Assembly: GCA_021229015.1 (NCBI GenBank)
Contig: CM037791.1
Span: forward strand, 56,427,741 to 56,491,740
DNA length: 64,000 bases
From: Solen grandis
Taxonomy: Eukaryota > Mollusca > Bivalvia > Adapedonta > Solenidae
Direction: 5' to 3'
Shown here: positions 10,603 to 23,540 of the stretch, piece by piece
How positions within the stretch are numbered: the stretch's first letter is position 1
How the letters are laid out: the number at the start of each line of letters is the position of its first letter
Notes under the pieces: generated by a model
What the model saw: only the letters and a program-made list of their open reading frames with translations
Databases searched by the model: none
Told to the model about the DNA's origin: nothing
Made by a program: the position numbers and the translations under genes

Positions 10603-11086
10603 CTAAATGTATGGCCATTCAAAAACTCAGAAAATTTAATTTATCAAGGATTTTTTTCATTAGAAAACATTTTTATTTTCTCCTTCACCATGTGCTAACT
10701 AGATCGATGTGTTTAACAAAATCACACATTTAGGACCACTTCTATCGCCTCTGTCTTCTATTGTCTATAGATATTTTTTATTAGACTATCCTATACATAG
10801 AGCACACTATCAATCCAGCTCAGCACATTACTAACTTGTACACTACTGCCATCGTCGGAAAACCCACGTTCGCTCAACAAGCTTCTTAATCGACCATAGC
10901 AAAACTTCGTACTTATATATTGTTAATGAGGCATTTCATTGGATCCGTGGGTTAGACAGCAAGGAGACAGTACTGATCATTTGATCAATGAAACGGCGCG
11001 AAAATTTGAAAGATAGCTTCGTTCTACCATGTAGAGGTGACGCCAATGAGGTCTGGCACGAAAGTTCATTTTTTACTAAATAGATC
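10603..11086. other. Intergenic, no gene
   Basis: Nothing supported. Confidence 0.5.
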
Positions 11087-12004
11087 TATATAATACAAGG
11101 GATACTACTCCCGATTGACCAAGATTCATACCCTCGTTTAAAAAATTGCCAATATCTCAGTCATTTATGATGGTATATTCATATTCTTTGCACCTATCGT
11201 AAGCATATACATTTATGTAACAGAAAATCACAACTGTTTCACCCATGCAAACGTAATTATCAAATAACGAAACCTGCTTTGAGAATCTAACCTCAATTTT
11301 CAGAATCTCGACACGCGTTCGTATACCCGGACTCCCAGTGTAAATAGTCATTTCTGCGAGAGGAAGACATTAACCGATGCAATAAGACCACTAAACAAAT
11401 TAGTTACTCATATTGAAATGCATAATGTCTCTTCGGTCGCAATCAATTCAGCAGATATCTCCAATTTCGTCCGTTAGCGATCATTCACTTCTATTATTTT
11501 TGTGAATCACGTAATTGAATTCGATTGGTTGTAGAGGCTAGAAACAGCCAATCAAAACATCTCTTTCTTCAGAAAGTCATTTGATTCGTAGAATTGCTAA
11601 ATGCAAAGTGAAAGTAGGCAAACGGTTCGGCGATGTCTTCTGTATTTCTTGCGCCCGAGAATAAAATTATGCATACCGATGTAAGCAGTTCATTTGACAA
11701 TGTGATTATTGTTTCGGTCTACCTCGCCCTTTCACATAAACAACTCCTTACACTGGGAGACCGGGTGTACGAACGCGTGTCGATATTCTAAAAATTGAGA
11801 TTAGTTTCTCAAAGCGGGTTTCGTTGCTTGATAATTGCGTTCGCATGGGTGAAACGTTTGTGATTTTCTGTTTCATAAATGTATATGCTTTCGATATGAG
11901 CAAAGAATTTGACTATACCATCATAAATGACTGAGATATTGGCATTTTTTTCATCGAGGGTATGAATCTTGGTCAATCGGGAGTAGTATCCCTTGTATTA
12001 TATA
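11087..12004. mobile_element. MITE/foldback element with about 258-bp inverted repeats
   Basis: The left arm (11087-11344) and the reverse complement of the right arm (11748-12004) align over their whole length, roughly 90% identical by eye. Both begin TATATAATACAAGGGATACT. The 400-base core has no transposase. The 64-codon ORF at 11157-11351 lies inside the left arm and is a by-product. The superfamily is not determined; a TA-type target is possible from the flanks. Confidence 0.85.
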
Positions 12005-12260
12005 CAAAAATCAGTAGGGGTCAGCTGTTTGTGATGACCAACCTTCTAACTCTTCTTACCACATATGATGGCTACATAAAATAGTCTCCATATATTGGTC
12101 AAAAAAGGTTTTTATGTTGAAGGCTTGACCTTTGATTTTCTGACCTTGAAATAAATTGGGATGCCAATCCTCACTGACAAATATGAGAACACTGGGTCAA
12201 ATTGTTACGGACGGACCGACCGACATGTGCAAAGCAATATACCCCCATTCCTCGAAAAGG
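12005..12260 (+). repeat. Dispersed repeat fragment
   Basis: It contains GACCTTTGATTTTCTGACCT, then GGACGGACCGACCGACATGT and GCAAAGCAATATACCCCC, then a short inverted pair around CCTCGAAAAGG. I recognise this pattern as a common mollusc interspersed repeat (from memory, unverified). The 112-codon ORF from 12156 starts inside it. Confidence 0.5.
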
Positions 12261-13732
12261 GGATGGAGAAGTGGCCTAATGAGTTCATCGTTTATATATA
12301 CAAACACGCAGACACGAGATATTCATTCAGGATGCAGTAGCCATGTAGTAATGAAACTGTCTGTCCGTACGTCTCTGCATCCGCGCAGTCGAAAAGCCCT
12401 ATTGATGTTAATTTTAGGGACCCATTCATTCGAAAAGAGCCACCCGTGTATCTGTATTCAAGGTAGCTCTATGTGGACACTCTTTCTGGAATAAGTTAAA
12501 CAAAATATTTTTGTAGTTTTCACAACATATGTGAAATGTACGTCTCTGTGTAAACTTCAAAAAATGACCAGACGAATATGTCACATAGGACAGATTTCAT
12601 TTATTCGGCTGGATATATCATACTTTCCATGACATATTAGGTTCGACAATTCCTCGTTTAAGCCTAGCGTTTAACCATGCGGGATTTGCTTTTGAAACTT
12701 CAATGAAAAGTATTCTAAATACTACTCGAGACTTCACTGGCCAGCCTGTAACTGATTGATTTTCATGAAAACGAAGTTTTACCAGTGGAAAATCCCACGG
12801 TATATACAGAAGTGATAACGGAATATCTACCGTGGGTTTTCGGCGATGCATTGTTAGACGAGCCTCTCTGCTTCTGCACCTTTCTCATACTACCTTTATC
12901 ATTCCACTGTTATTCCAGATTTAGCGTTTTATATCCTTTAGACATAACACTCAAATAACACACTATGCATATTACTTATTCTTGTATATGTCTCCTTTTT
13001 CATGGATATGCACATTAAAACTAAGATTACACCAAGTCTGACTGCATTTTTATCGCACGGTAGAAAAAACAAATCGTCTGCTTTCGACTATGACTGGCGA
13101 CCTTGCACAATGTTTAAATTGATGGCTCACTGAATATGTCGGAATACAATGTCCTTGTCAGTGACTAACACTGCCTGTGTTATTTCAATGAATGGTTGTG
13201 GCACGATGATTTTAAGTAGGAATTAAGGCATATTAAACATATTTAATGTTTTCCTTTTCATGTTCAAATATTATTATGTACATATATTTCATTTTAACAG
13301 TTAATAGCATAATGCTACCAGATGAAATAAAACTTTTGTTACAAAAAAAAAGCCCCGTTTATTTGATATACATGTAAAGTGTATTGAGAATACACATTGT
13401 CTGTCATTCAAGTCATTTTGTGTCATATACTTAAGTCTTATAAAAAAACTTTCCATTGCCATAAAAGTATTAATCCTGCACTGAAATGGACATTAGTGTT
13501 ATTTACTGTGATGAATCTAGGGAAAATTTTATATGTCAAGGTAACATTTAGGTCTTTGATGATAATTAGGTCATTTGTTTGAATAGTTTATTCAAGTCAA
13601 AAGACAGAGAATCACAAAAAAGCCATGATTTCACAATGTCAGTTTTTACTTTGAAATTCAACTCAAGGCAATATTACATTAACATGTAGAACAGAGAATA
13701 AAAATGATCGGAAACATAAATATTGTTATTTG
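12261..13732. other. Intergenic, no supported gene
   Basis: A 77-codon - strand ORF at 12618-12851 is the longest open stretch and lacks a family match. The sequence is otherwise AT-rich. Confidence 0.5.
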
Positions 13733-14347
13733 TATGGTGGCTTATTTCTGCCATCCACTTATTCACTTAGCTATGTCGAAACTTTTCTGAAAAATTGTCA
13801 CATATTCAGTTATTACCAAGCAAGTAGAAAATTTTCAAGTTATCAACTTAGGTATCTTAACAGGACTAAACTGTCTGTTAGTATGGTTAGTATGGTGGCA
13901 TATTTCTGCCAGCCACTTATCCACTTAGCTATGTCGAAACATTTCTGAAAAATTGTCACATATTCAGTTATTACCAAGCAAGAAGAAAATTTTCAATTTA
14001 TCAACTTAGGTATCTTAACAGGACTAAACTGTCTGTTAGTATAGTGGCATATTTCTGCCAGCCACTTATCCATTTAGCTATGTCGAAACTTTTCTGAAAA
14101 ATTGTCACATATTCAGTTATTACCAAGCAAGTAGAAAATTTTCAAGTTATCAACTTAGGTATCTTAACAGGACTAAACTGCCTGTTAGTGCCCACTACAG
14201 AAAAGTTTCGACATAGCTAAGTGGATAAGTGACTGGCAGAAGTATGCCACCATAACTTGCCATATAATAGCTGAACATGTGATATTTTTTCAGAAAAGTT
14301 TCGACATAGCTAAGTGGATAAGTGGCTGGAGAAATATGCCACCATAA
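13733..14347. mobile_element. Foldback element cluster, about 154-bp units, three direct and two inverted
   Basis: Three direct units start near 13733, 13884 and 14038, each with CTGCCAGCCACTTATCCACT, GTCGAAACTTTTCTGAAAAA, and AACAGGACTAAACTG. Two inverted partial units follow at about 14199-14256 and 14293-14347 (AGTTTCGACATAGCTAAGTG). The same unit recurs at 32770-33545. The small ORF at 13730-13948 spans two units and is not a gene. Confidence 0.85.
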
Positions 14348-15394
14348 GACACCATGCATGGTCGCAAGAAATTCAAATATATGGAAGCGTTAATTGACCC
14401 TACGAGTTGACGTGAAGGTGATGGGCAAGTCGACCTCTAGCATCTCCACATTTCATCTTATATCATGGCATCGAGGGAAAAAATACGACATAAATTTCTT
14501 GGTACTAGCCCTGGACATCGTTATGTTGACATAACTTTATTAACTTGTTGCCCTAAATCATGTCGTTACGACAGTTAAAATGTGAAGAATTTTCTCATGA
14601 TCTCATGAAAAGGGATAGCTTTTTTAAAGTGGTCGTACCTGAATGTATTACCTCCAGTTGAATAGCATCCATAACCATCAGCTACTTTGAAAGAGGGTCG
14701 TGTGTTCAAGTTTCTAACAGTCTTTTTTTTCCTTTTTTCTCTTAAACCGTTATATCTATATGAAATAAATCAGATTGAGAAAGGAAAAAGTTTTGTTTTA
14801 TGTTAATGATCTTTATAGGTATTTTTGGATTTAGGTTTAATAACAAATATGGTATTAACTTTTTTTAAATTTGGCAAAATCAGCCAAAATTGTGTATGGA
14901 ACTATGAAATGCCTCTCAGTCATATATTTTGAATTAGCCTTCCTAAGCTGAAAAATGGCAAAACCAGTTTTTACAGTGGGTTGAGTATGGTAATAACTTA
15001 TACATATTTCAAGTATTTTGAGTTGAAACAATCTTTTAACATTATGGTTTGTTTGCCGAATGCTATCATTTGTTTATAAATAATCAATAATCAATACCAA
15101 AATATTTTTCCTAAACAGGATATAAAATGATACTAGTTTTCTTATTTCTTGGATTTTTTTTGATTTTTTCAATTATCCCGAGTGCCCAAAATAGTGCAAC
15201 TACCACAAAGTTAGATAATATATTTTGAAACATGAAGGCTGTATATTTAAGTCTTGAGCGATATAACAATGCTGCTTTACAATATTGTATTCCTGAGAAA
15301 CCCATGTTATTGACTAACTGCTGTATAACTAATTGTCTTTGATCAATTTCGGGCATTGCAGAATTATTTACCTATAAATAGAGTATATTTATAT
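14348..15394. other. Intergenic, no gene
   Basis: AT-rich, with only chance ORFs such as 15111-15356 on the - strand. Confidence 0.5.
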
Positions 15395-15460
15395 ATCACA
15401 TTGTGAAATGATACAATTCAATATTTACACGAGCGCGCAGCGCGAGTGAAAATATGATAA
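15395..15460. repeat. Small palindromic element with GC-rich core
   Basis: The sequence GATACAATTCAATATTTACA is followed by CGAGCGCGCAGCGCGAGTG and an imperfect inverted copy. The element at 39377-39473 has the same arms in a longer hairpin. Confidence 0.6.
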
Positions 15461-16225
15461 TTGCATTATTTTTAGATGATATATATTCCATATTCACTCA
15501 AAACATATTTTATGCCAGCTGCTGCAAAATATCAAAATACAAACCCTTTTTAAGTAATAAAAAATATTTCCGTCAGACCTATTTTACTCACACTGTGGGA
15601 TATGGATTTATTTCACTGATAGAACAAATATTTTATCAACATAAAATAAATACTCGTATACACATGATTCATGTCCATGAAGAGTGCTACCTACACTCCT
15701 TAATGTAGTGCTGGCAAGTTCGAAACCGGGTGATATGTAATCCCTATTCAATTTACCTTTAAAAATTAAATAAATAAATGCGAAAAAAAAATATATAAAT
15801 GAAAGAAAAATGAAAGTGATCAAAAAGTTTTTTCCCCTTAATACAATGCAGTAATATAGTATTACATTCGTAATTTTGGACTCTTTAAAAGAGTATCATT
15901 AGGTTAAACTTTTTCTTTCTACATCTGATCTATTGGATACAGATATAATGGTTTAAAAAGTAAAACAAGACCCTACTAGAAATTCGAACCCACAGCCCCC
16001 AGTTTCGAAGCAGTTAATGGTTATGGATGTTCTTCAACTGAAGGTAATGCATTCAGGTGCGACTACTTTAAAAGAAGATCACGTATCCTCCAAGATCCCA
16101 AGAAACCCTTCAGAATGTATTTTCATCATACAAGATTTCTTTTCCCGAGGGAGCATGCCCGAGGGAGTATGCCCGAGGATCCTTACAATGTTCGGCATAA
16201 TGACGATGCACACAACGTAATAAAG
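15461..16225. other. Intergenic with a short CCCGAGG direct repeat
   Basis: Between 16143 and 16182 the motif CCCGAGGGAG(C/T)ATG occurs in tandem, ending CCCGAGGATCC. No gene is supported. Confidence 0.5.
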
Positions 16226-16475
16226 TAGCACATGACGAAATGATTTGTACACATGCCATAACATAATTAAGTGTTTACAAAACGAAATGGGGAATACACA
16301 CAACTAAATGAGAAGTACACATACCACAATGAAGTGTTTACATAACGAAATAGGGAATGAACACAACAACATGATCGGTACACAAAATATAATGAAAGGT
16401 TAACATAACGAAATAGGAAATGCACCTAGCATATTGATTAGCACACATATCATGATGGTGTATGCACATTACAGT
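16226..16475 (+). repeat. Diverged tandem repeat, period about 65 bp
   Basis: Four degenerate units share CATAACGAAATAGGGAAT, an ACACAAC motif and a GTACACA motif. Confidence 0.75.
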
Positions 16476-16605
16476 TAAGAGACCGGTGTAATGAGGCAGC
16501 AAAGGCGTTCCATATATATCTGTCTCAAGTAGAAATAGTCTCTAAATGACTGAAATACTGTCGGTGAGACGCTAAACCTAACAAACAAACAAACAGTAAG
16601 AAATA
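16476..16605 (+). mobile_element. SINE tail fragment
   Basis: It contains CTGTCTCAAGTAGAAATAGT, then TGACTGAAATACTGTCGGTG and a CAAACAAACAAACA end. This is the tail seen at 8108-8305 and 17116-17455. Confidence 0.7.
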
Positions 16606-17115
16606 TATTAATAATAGGATAGTGTGCACTTGTCTTTAATATACCGGTATATATTTTATTTTAGTAGCAACATTTGTAGTAGAAGTAGTCGTTGTTGTAA
16701 TAAAAAAAAAAAATTTGTAATCATCATTTTATTATATTTACACAATTTGTCTTTATTTATGGTCAGAAAATCAAAAAAAAAAAAATTTATAAAAGATAAA
16801 ATATACATAGATAAATATGTGCAAAGATCCAAACTCGCTCGTTTTTGAATATGTATTCGTTTGTATTATGTGAACATGCTACAACATACTTTCTCCTATC
16901 CTTTTTTTTAGAATTAAGTAATTTTTTCTATACATCAGGTAAACGATGTCAATTTTATATATTTTTGATGCAAGCAAATATAGTTATTGTTTAAAAAATC
17001 TTAATTATATAGAAACATTGATACACATCAGATTAAAAAATATAATTGCGTAATTAACGGGAAACTATCAGATGACATAATGGCATTACCTTAACGTAAG
17101 GTCAATTTATATAAA
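16606..17115. other. Intergenic, AT-rich
   Basis: A-runs and chance ORFs only. Confidence 0.5.
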
Positions 17116-17455
17116 CGCTCTCGGTGGCCGAGAGCTTATAGCGTCCGCCATGAGAGTGCATGGAAAGTTGTAGGTTCGACTCCTGACCGCGATATGCCAA
17201 AATCATAAAAATATTATTGGTAGAGCTCCCTTGCTTTGCGCTCAGCATATATACACAGAGTAGTTCCAGGTTAGTTTCAATAAACTGGTAGTTCCAGGAC
17301 TGGTTGGCTCGGAGTCAGGATAATGTGACGGGGTGTGATATCATGCCACATATCTACAGCGTGGTACTGCAGTGTGACTGCACTATAGCTGTCTCAATGA
17401 GGCATATTCCAAATGATTTCGATACTGTCTGAAAGACGTTAAAATCAACAATAAA
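17116..17455 (+). mobile_element. tRNA-derived SINE, near full length
   Basis: The head has a box A-like TGGCCGAGAGCT (about 17125) and a box B GGTTCGACTCC (about 17173). It is followed by the tail TTCCAGGACTGGTTGGCTCG, ATCATGCCACATATCTAC, and GATACTGTCTGAAAGACGTT, ending in an A-rich stretch. The head looks derived from a class II (Ser/Leu-like) tRNA. It is not a working tRNA gene. Confidence 0.8.
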
Positions 17456-18975
17456 AAATGAAAACATATTTCCATTATCAACATATATACTGTACATGTA
17501 TTTAAAATGAAATTTTAGCCTATGCAGAATACCTATGAACTAACATTTCAGTATATTTTTCCGAGGAAGACTGATCATTTGGGCTTAATTTGGGTAAGTT
17601 CTGGGAGCAATGCCACAACATTAATTCAGGCTAAGTAATACTGAAAGACTCAGGGACGCATAGAAATTTCTGTTTCGCTAATCTCTACGTCTATTCATGG
17701 TTTCTTAATATTTCAACGATATGGTCAGGGCTCTTCATTTCCATTTTTATTGCCGTTATTGGGCACCATTCTCCCAGTCAAAATGTATGTCCCCCCCACC
17801 CCCCATTTATACGCATATCCCCCCTTCAATCGAAAATGCAAGAGCCCATATGAATAGCAAGAATGGACACGTGGTTCCTTTTCATTTTTAACTAATACAG
17901 CTACTAGACTGGAACTATTTTGTACATTTTGCTGATATGATTATTGTGTGTATGTGCAGCAAAAATTACCTAAAATTCCCCCAACAGGGGAAAACGACAC
18001 AAAAATCCCCCTCATGAGGGTAGATGTACTGTTCCCCAAATAATACAGAGAGAGAGAAAGAGAGAGACCTGATGGTCCATACAAACGATGTGAATACATG
18101 TTTGAGCAGAAATATTCATTCTGTCTTTGTATGTAATGTATAAAATATTATTTATAAATTATTAATGACTTATTTACAAGTTCAAAATTTAAAATGGTAG
18201 TAAAGTGATACACACGAAAATACAAAAATAAGGAAGGATAAAATGATAAAAGGTCCCATGCGAAATCCACATGTGCTAAAATAAACTTACCAAACACACA
18301 CACAAACGCGCGCGCGAATTAAAAATAAAACGGGCCATTGCATAAAACAAAGAAATACCAACAGTTACCGCATTGGACCGTCAGAACCAGGTTTCAAGAG
18401 GCCCCAACCACGCACTTCCTAAAGGTATTTCTTTGATACGAACAGTATAAATAAAAACATCCCGAGGTCAGATAGATTGCAATGGATATGAAATCAGTTT
18501 AGTAGTCTGCTCATGTTACAACGGTTGGGATCATTTGAATGGCAGAGTCACATTCTTGTCAAATATATGCATGCAATAATTCAAAATAAATAAATAAATC
18601 AATAAATAATTTAAAATAAAAAAAAATATAATTATGCAATCACTTGGGTTACTTGGTTCCCTCATAAATTTTCTTAATACTTACAAATAATGAACTAATT
18701 AAAACATAATACTATGCTGAATTATTTCTCTATTAAAGTGCAGCTTGGTTTCAATTACCTCCATCTCTTCAGTTTACAAAGAAAAATACATGCTGAAAAT
18801 TTTGTGAAGTCAAATGATTAAAAAAATCTTTAAATGGAACATATGGGACCGGCTTACCTGGCCGATTAATCAATTTATCGCTGAAAAACCGTTAATCATT
18901 TCAATAGATCATTGCAAGATTTCCTTTGCATGTTTTTGTTGACAGAGCGTAGTTTAGTGGGTTTCATATTGATAA
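17456..18975. other. Intergenic with C-rich and GA microsatellite tracts
   Basis: C-runs lie near 17789-17830, a GA run near 18050-18066 and CA/CG alternation near 18295-18315. No gene was found. Confidence 0.5.
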
Positions 18976-19682
18976 ATGGCTGACATTGGGTACGTAGGAC
19001 GGCGGGGTCGTGATGGAATTTTGATTAATTACCTGTGTCCAAGCACAGGTCCAAATACCGCCGAGATTGGTTATATGTTGACAGGAAAATACACGATATT
19101 GCTCGGGATTAACCAACACACGAATTCTTCAAATCTGTCATTAAAGCCAGTATGGTGTCTATAATAAAATGATACTTGAGGTTCGAAAAAAAGGTGCCAA
19201 GTGGGTTCTCCGATATAGCCAGAAGTGTTTGTAAATTATGTCAGTTTTTGACACGACGTGAGTGTGCAATTTACATCGTTATAATAATGTAGAGGAGTAT
19301 TACTGTCAAGTTTGAGGGTGTCAAAAACGGGATATTCTGTTAGAATTTTACGGTAATTTTTGACAGATAGATTACTCATATTTCAGTCTGTGTTTATTTC
19401 CTTAATTTGTTGGATTTGTTTGCTAAATGGTCCTTCACTGGCTAATTCCTAACACGGTAACTGTAATATCGTTTACTTCATTTTGACCCTTTAAGATATA
19501 TTTGTTTGTTACCCACAGACATTAAAGCATCAAGAGAAGTGTGAAGAGATAATCGGAGATTATATGCAATGTATAACCTAAGTGGATTATTAATTTCTAT
19601 GGAAAAACTATAAATTATCACGTGCATAACATAGTACATACTTATCACAAAAGCCGCAATCAGCCGTAAAACATATTGTGAT
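18976..19682. other. Intergenic, no gene
   Basis: A 62-codon + ORF at 18976-19164 lacks a family or codon support. Confidence 0.45.
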
Positions 19683-20330
19683 ATGTCATATATTGATCTA
19701 AAGCTGACTAACCGCATATTCAGTGCAACATTTGTGATATACATGAATCACATATTCAGTTCAAAACTATGTAATAATCACTGTATCACGTATTCAGTTC
19801 AAAACAAGGTTCCCTGTGACATACGTGATCACATATATCACATATTCCGTGCAACACATGTGATATACGTGTATCACATATTCAGTGCAACACATGTGAT
19901 ATACGTGTATCACATATTAAGTGCAACTCTTGTGACATGCGTTATCAAATATTTAGTGCAACACTTGTGATTTACGTGTTTCACATATTAAGTTCAAAAT
20001 TTATGATAAATCACATATTCAGTGCAACACTTATGATATAAGTGTATCACATATTAAGCTCAAAATTTATGATGAATCACATATTCAGTGCAACACATGT
20101 GATATACGTGTATCACATATTCAGTGCAACACTTATGATATACGTGTATCACATATTCAGTGCAACACTTATGATATACGTGTATCACATATTCAGTGCA
20201 ACACATGTGATATACTGTATCACATATTCATGCAACACATGTGATATACGTGTATCACATATTCAGTGCAACACATGTGATATATTTATTGCAACATTTG
20301 TGATATACGCTTATCACATATTTATATAAT
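19683..20330 (+). repeat. 36-bp minisatellite
   Basis: About 17 imperfect copies of a 36-base unit around CACATATTCAGTGCAACA(C/T)(A/T)TGTGATATACGTGT. The unit contains the small palindromes CACATGTG and ATACGTGTAT. The period is a multiple of three, which keeps two 95-codon ORFs open. They encode only the repeat. Confidence 0.9.
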
Positions 20331-21000
20331 TATAGTCCAAACTAATGATATATCACATGTTTTGTGTTCGTATTTCTTGTTTTATATCAATGCTGAGAAA
20401 ATTTCAGTGTAGATGATTTAATGACTAGGTTTATGAGAGTGTCATATTTTCTTTCGTTTATAAGCAAAAATAGTTACCCAAAGCTAAGGTATACAATGAG
20501 CAACTATTCAATCAGTTCCCTTGGCGACCAAGTACATTTTGTTGAACGTGGGTTTTCATTTCATTAATAACAAACATAATTTGTCATCTTAATGAATCGA
20601 AAGCTCATTAAGTTTCACGCAGATTGTTTGACAAAACTTTTCCATTAGCAGAACACCTGGCTAACACCAATTATGCTCTTGACTAAAGCATCTAGACACT
20701 CGCCCTTATCATTAACGGGATGGTCCTTCACATTCCAGTAGCTGGCAAGCACCTCGAACCACAAACAAGGCGGGCATATTGCTTTATGGATATGCGTTAA
20801 TGAATATATGTACGGGTGATGATAGACTGGATTACCTCAGTATATAAGTTTTGAAATATTGGCGTTCAGTTTAAAATTAAGAATTTACTTTGCGTATCAT
20901 TTCGTTATGAAATGTATTCTTATTATTGATGTTATTATTAGCGAATAATGTAGATGCAATATTATTAATGATAATTATAACGTTATACATTATGAACCGT
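20331..21000. other. Intergenic, apparently unique sequence
   Basis: No ORF or repeat was recognised. The stretch near 20640-20840 is less AT-rich than its surroundings. Confidence 0.4.
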
Positions 21001-21055
21001 AAGTACTGCAAATACTGTTGGTGGGACGTTAAACCCAACAAACAAACAAATAACT
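21001..21055 (+). mobile_element. SINE 3' tail fragment
   Basis: It contains CAAATACTGTTGGTGGGACG, then TTAAACCCAACAAACAAACA. Confidence 0.75.
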
Positions 21056-21243
21056 ATACTTTAGTATGTGATTAGGTAGTCAAAAAAAAATAAACTCGCT
21101 GACTTACAACATTTGTTGAATTGTAAAATGAAATTAAATATTAATGCATTTTTATTAGAGAAATAAGAATGATGAAATGTGCTCTAAAGAATTTAATTGT
21201 TACGTAGCTCTAAGTATGGTTAGTTAAATTATATATAATATAT

Positions 21244-21294
<51 letters not shown>

Positions 21295-21300
21295 CTATGT
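21056..21300. repeat. AT-rich stretch with (TA)n microsatellite
   Basis: An imperfect TA run occupies about 21229-21292. The preceding segment resembles the interior of the MITE at 33843-34105 (TTTTTATTAGAGAAATAAGA). Confidence 0.7.
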
Positions 21301-21669
21301 ATCTTTGATATGGCTGACAGGTCCCAGTGACCTACCAAGTGGTCAAACCGCCCCCTCCCCCCTCGTGATCAGGATTACCGCCCACGACTTACAAATGTCG
21401 TTAAAATTCGAACTCCAGAAACTGTATCTATTTTACTTAACTACTTATATAGCGTTAAATGTAGTTTTAGGACAGGGAGGCTTGAAACTGCCGTAGTTCC
21501 CTTTAGGCCAGCGACTGCTCATCATTTCGAGAAATGGTATTTTCTTAAAGTTCTCAATGTATTAAAAACGTGCGATTTTACTGAATCTTTGGCCCAAGTC
21601 ATGCCTTGAAACGCACAAACGCGCATTTTGGAAAAAACTTAGTTCCCGGGGAAGCCCCCCCCCCCCCCA

Positions 21670-21870
21670 TATACTCAAGCCCAGCAACGACTATGTCTGG
21701 TTTCAGGATAATGTTAAAAAAGCCATGTATTATGCCGCATGTTCATAATGAAATACATTGTACGTGTATAATGTACAGCACTGAGGCATCACTTTGCCTG
21801 CTTAATGCAATCAAAAACCCTACATGATTGAATTACTGTTGGTGGGACGTTAAAGCCAAGCTTAGCAAAA
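21670..21870 (+). mobile_element. SINE tail, diverged
   Basis: It contains CAGGATAATGTT, a degraded ATGCCGCATG, then ATTGAATTACTGTTGGTGGG followed by ACGTTAAAGCC. A C-run lies just before at 21657-21668. Confidence 0.6.
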
Positions 21871-23189
21871 TCAATACGATCCTGGCTAAGCCGGGTCCAA
21901 ACGGTTCATTATTCAAACTGATTAAATAGGATACAGAAATACTGATGTCAAGTTATTTCCTTCTATGATTACACGTCTGTCTCAGAGAGAGGAGAACTGT
22001 ATTTCGTTGCCATGGAAACAGTTGTCCCTCCGATAGTGATACTGTAGTTTCAAAACATATTTTGAAATATTTCATTCATATTAGAGACTTTCATGTTATA
22101 CCAAGCACGTGGATGTAAGATTGAGAAATACATGGAAAGGAAAATATAATTTTGTTAAAAAAGAGAGAAATGTTCGTAACTGGTTAGATTTTGGTCTATA
22201 AAGAATAGATAACAAACCTATATTTATTTTTTATCCTCTTTTTTTTTCCTTTTTTTTTTACTATAAATCGTAGTTTCGTCCACACATGCTCATATAAAAT
22301 AATACTTTCATAAGTTGCGAAAGTACCATCTAAAATTCATGTATGTTATTTTGTTTCTTTCTCCTTTGTCTCTGAAATTCCACATTATTACAATGTGGCA
22401 TCAATAAACTGTATATGACGTCGCACAATAAATGTTATCATTTGAACCCGGCTGAAAAAAAAAAAATCTTCTATGACCATAAATGAAAGAAAAGACGCTA
22501 TCACAACAGGGTTTTCATATTTTGTCTTTTTTAAAATCCTTTTTAAAGTCTTTTTTTTTTCATAAATCATTTTCTTTTTCTTTTCTTTTGGTTTCTAGCG
22601 TCTTAGAATTTTCCATAGGATGCCTTAATTATACGACATGACGTCTTTTAATCGATTCGATGTCATTTATTTTTATCATCTCATTCCGGCTTAACGTTAT
22701 AAAAAATTATGCATTACGATTTTAAGAACTGGCATATTTGAACTGGCCCATGGCCGAGCAATCTGTCAATGACCTTCTCGCTATTCGCGTTTTTCTTTTA
22801 TTGTTTATTATTTTTAATGTACTTGTGTACAGTTTGTTTTCACTTCTTGTTCTTATTGATTTTCTTGGGTTGCCAACCTCACTCTTTCAGGCTGCTTGGC
22901 TGCCAACTTCACGAACATTTCTTGGCTTACTATTCAGTTTACATTTATTACTAAATTTGACACAAATTCTTTAATATCTGTATAATACTAACGTACGGTT
23001 CGCATTTCCAGCATGCATGAACATTTGAAAGCATTCTTTATTAACTTTTATCAAACAAACTCTTATAAAGGCATCCGGGGGAACCTTTTTGTTAACGATG
23101 TTGTTCTACATCTCAACATACCAGATGTTTAGCCACACACTTTCCTTTACATCCGCACTGATGACGTCACGTTCCTACCATCCATTATA
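21871..23189. other. Intergenic, no supported gene
   Basis: T-rich. A 78-codon hydrophobic + ORF at 22738-22974 is overlapped by another frame and looks like a by-product of T-rich DNA. Confidence 0.45.
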
Positions 23190-23540
23190 AGATAAGACAA
23201 CTTGCAACAAAGATGAAACCAGGCTGTGTTCTCGAAATCTCGGGCTCAAATTTGTTTATCATACTCAAATCCCTGTCGACTGATTGGCAAATCAGTGCAC
23301 TTTGGGTCAAAAGCATGAAACTTGTCACACATATAGAACATCCCCTTCTGATTATTTTTACATATTGATCCAAGTCATCAGCGCCCCCTGGTAACCGTGG
23401 AGGCCTTTTTTTTTCAAAATGACCGCCAAAATGACCGATAATTTCTTCAAATGCTTTTATCTTTGTAACTACATTATATGTAGCAGACACAAAATCTTAG
23501 TGTCTAATTATACCTATTTCAGGCCAAGGAAAGGCCATTT
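23190..23540 (-). repeat. Left arm of an inverted repeat pair
   Basis: Its reverse complement matches 26130-26360. Shared blocks are AGATAAAAGCATTTG, CATTT(C/T)GGCGG, CACGGTTACCAGGG and AATAATCAGAAGGGGATATT (one mismatch). Similarity fades toward 23200. Confidence 0.8.

Noticed and set aside
12156..12494. 112-codon + ORF
   Set aside because: It starts inside an interspersed repeat, with no family match or codon support.
12618..12851. 77-codon - strand ORF
   Set aside because: It is protein-like at first sight, but it has no splice context, homologue memory or polyadenylation signal.
17116..17200. tRNA gene
   Set aside because: Box A and B motifs are present, but the body cannot fold as a clean cloverleaf and it continues into a SINE tail. 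The same applies at 7836 and 28884.
22738..22974. Hydrophobic 78-codon + ORF
   Set aside because: T-rich DNA gives Leu/Phe-rich peptides in several frames, and another frame overlaps it.
23185..23490. 101-codon - ORF sharing GHFGGHFEK with 26124-26312
   Set aside because: The similarity follows the nucleotide repeat arms and continues outside any frame. The right copy is broken by stops.
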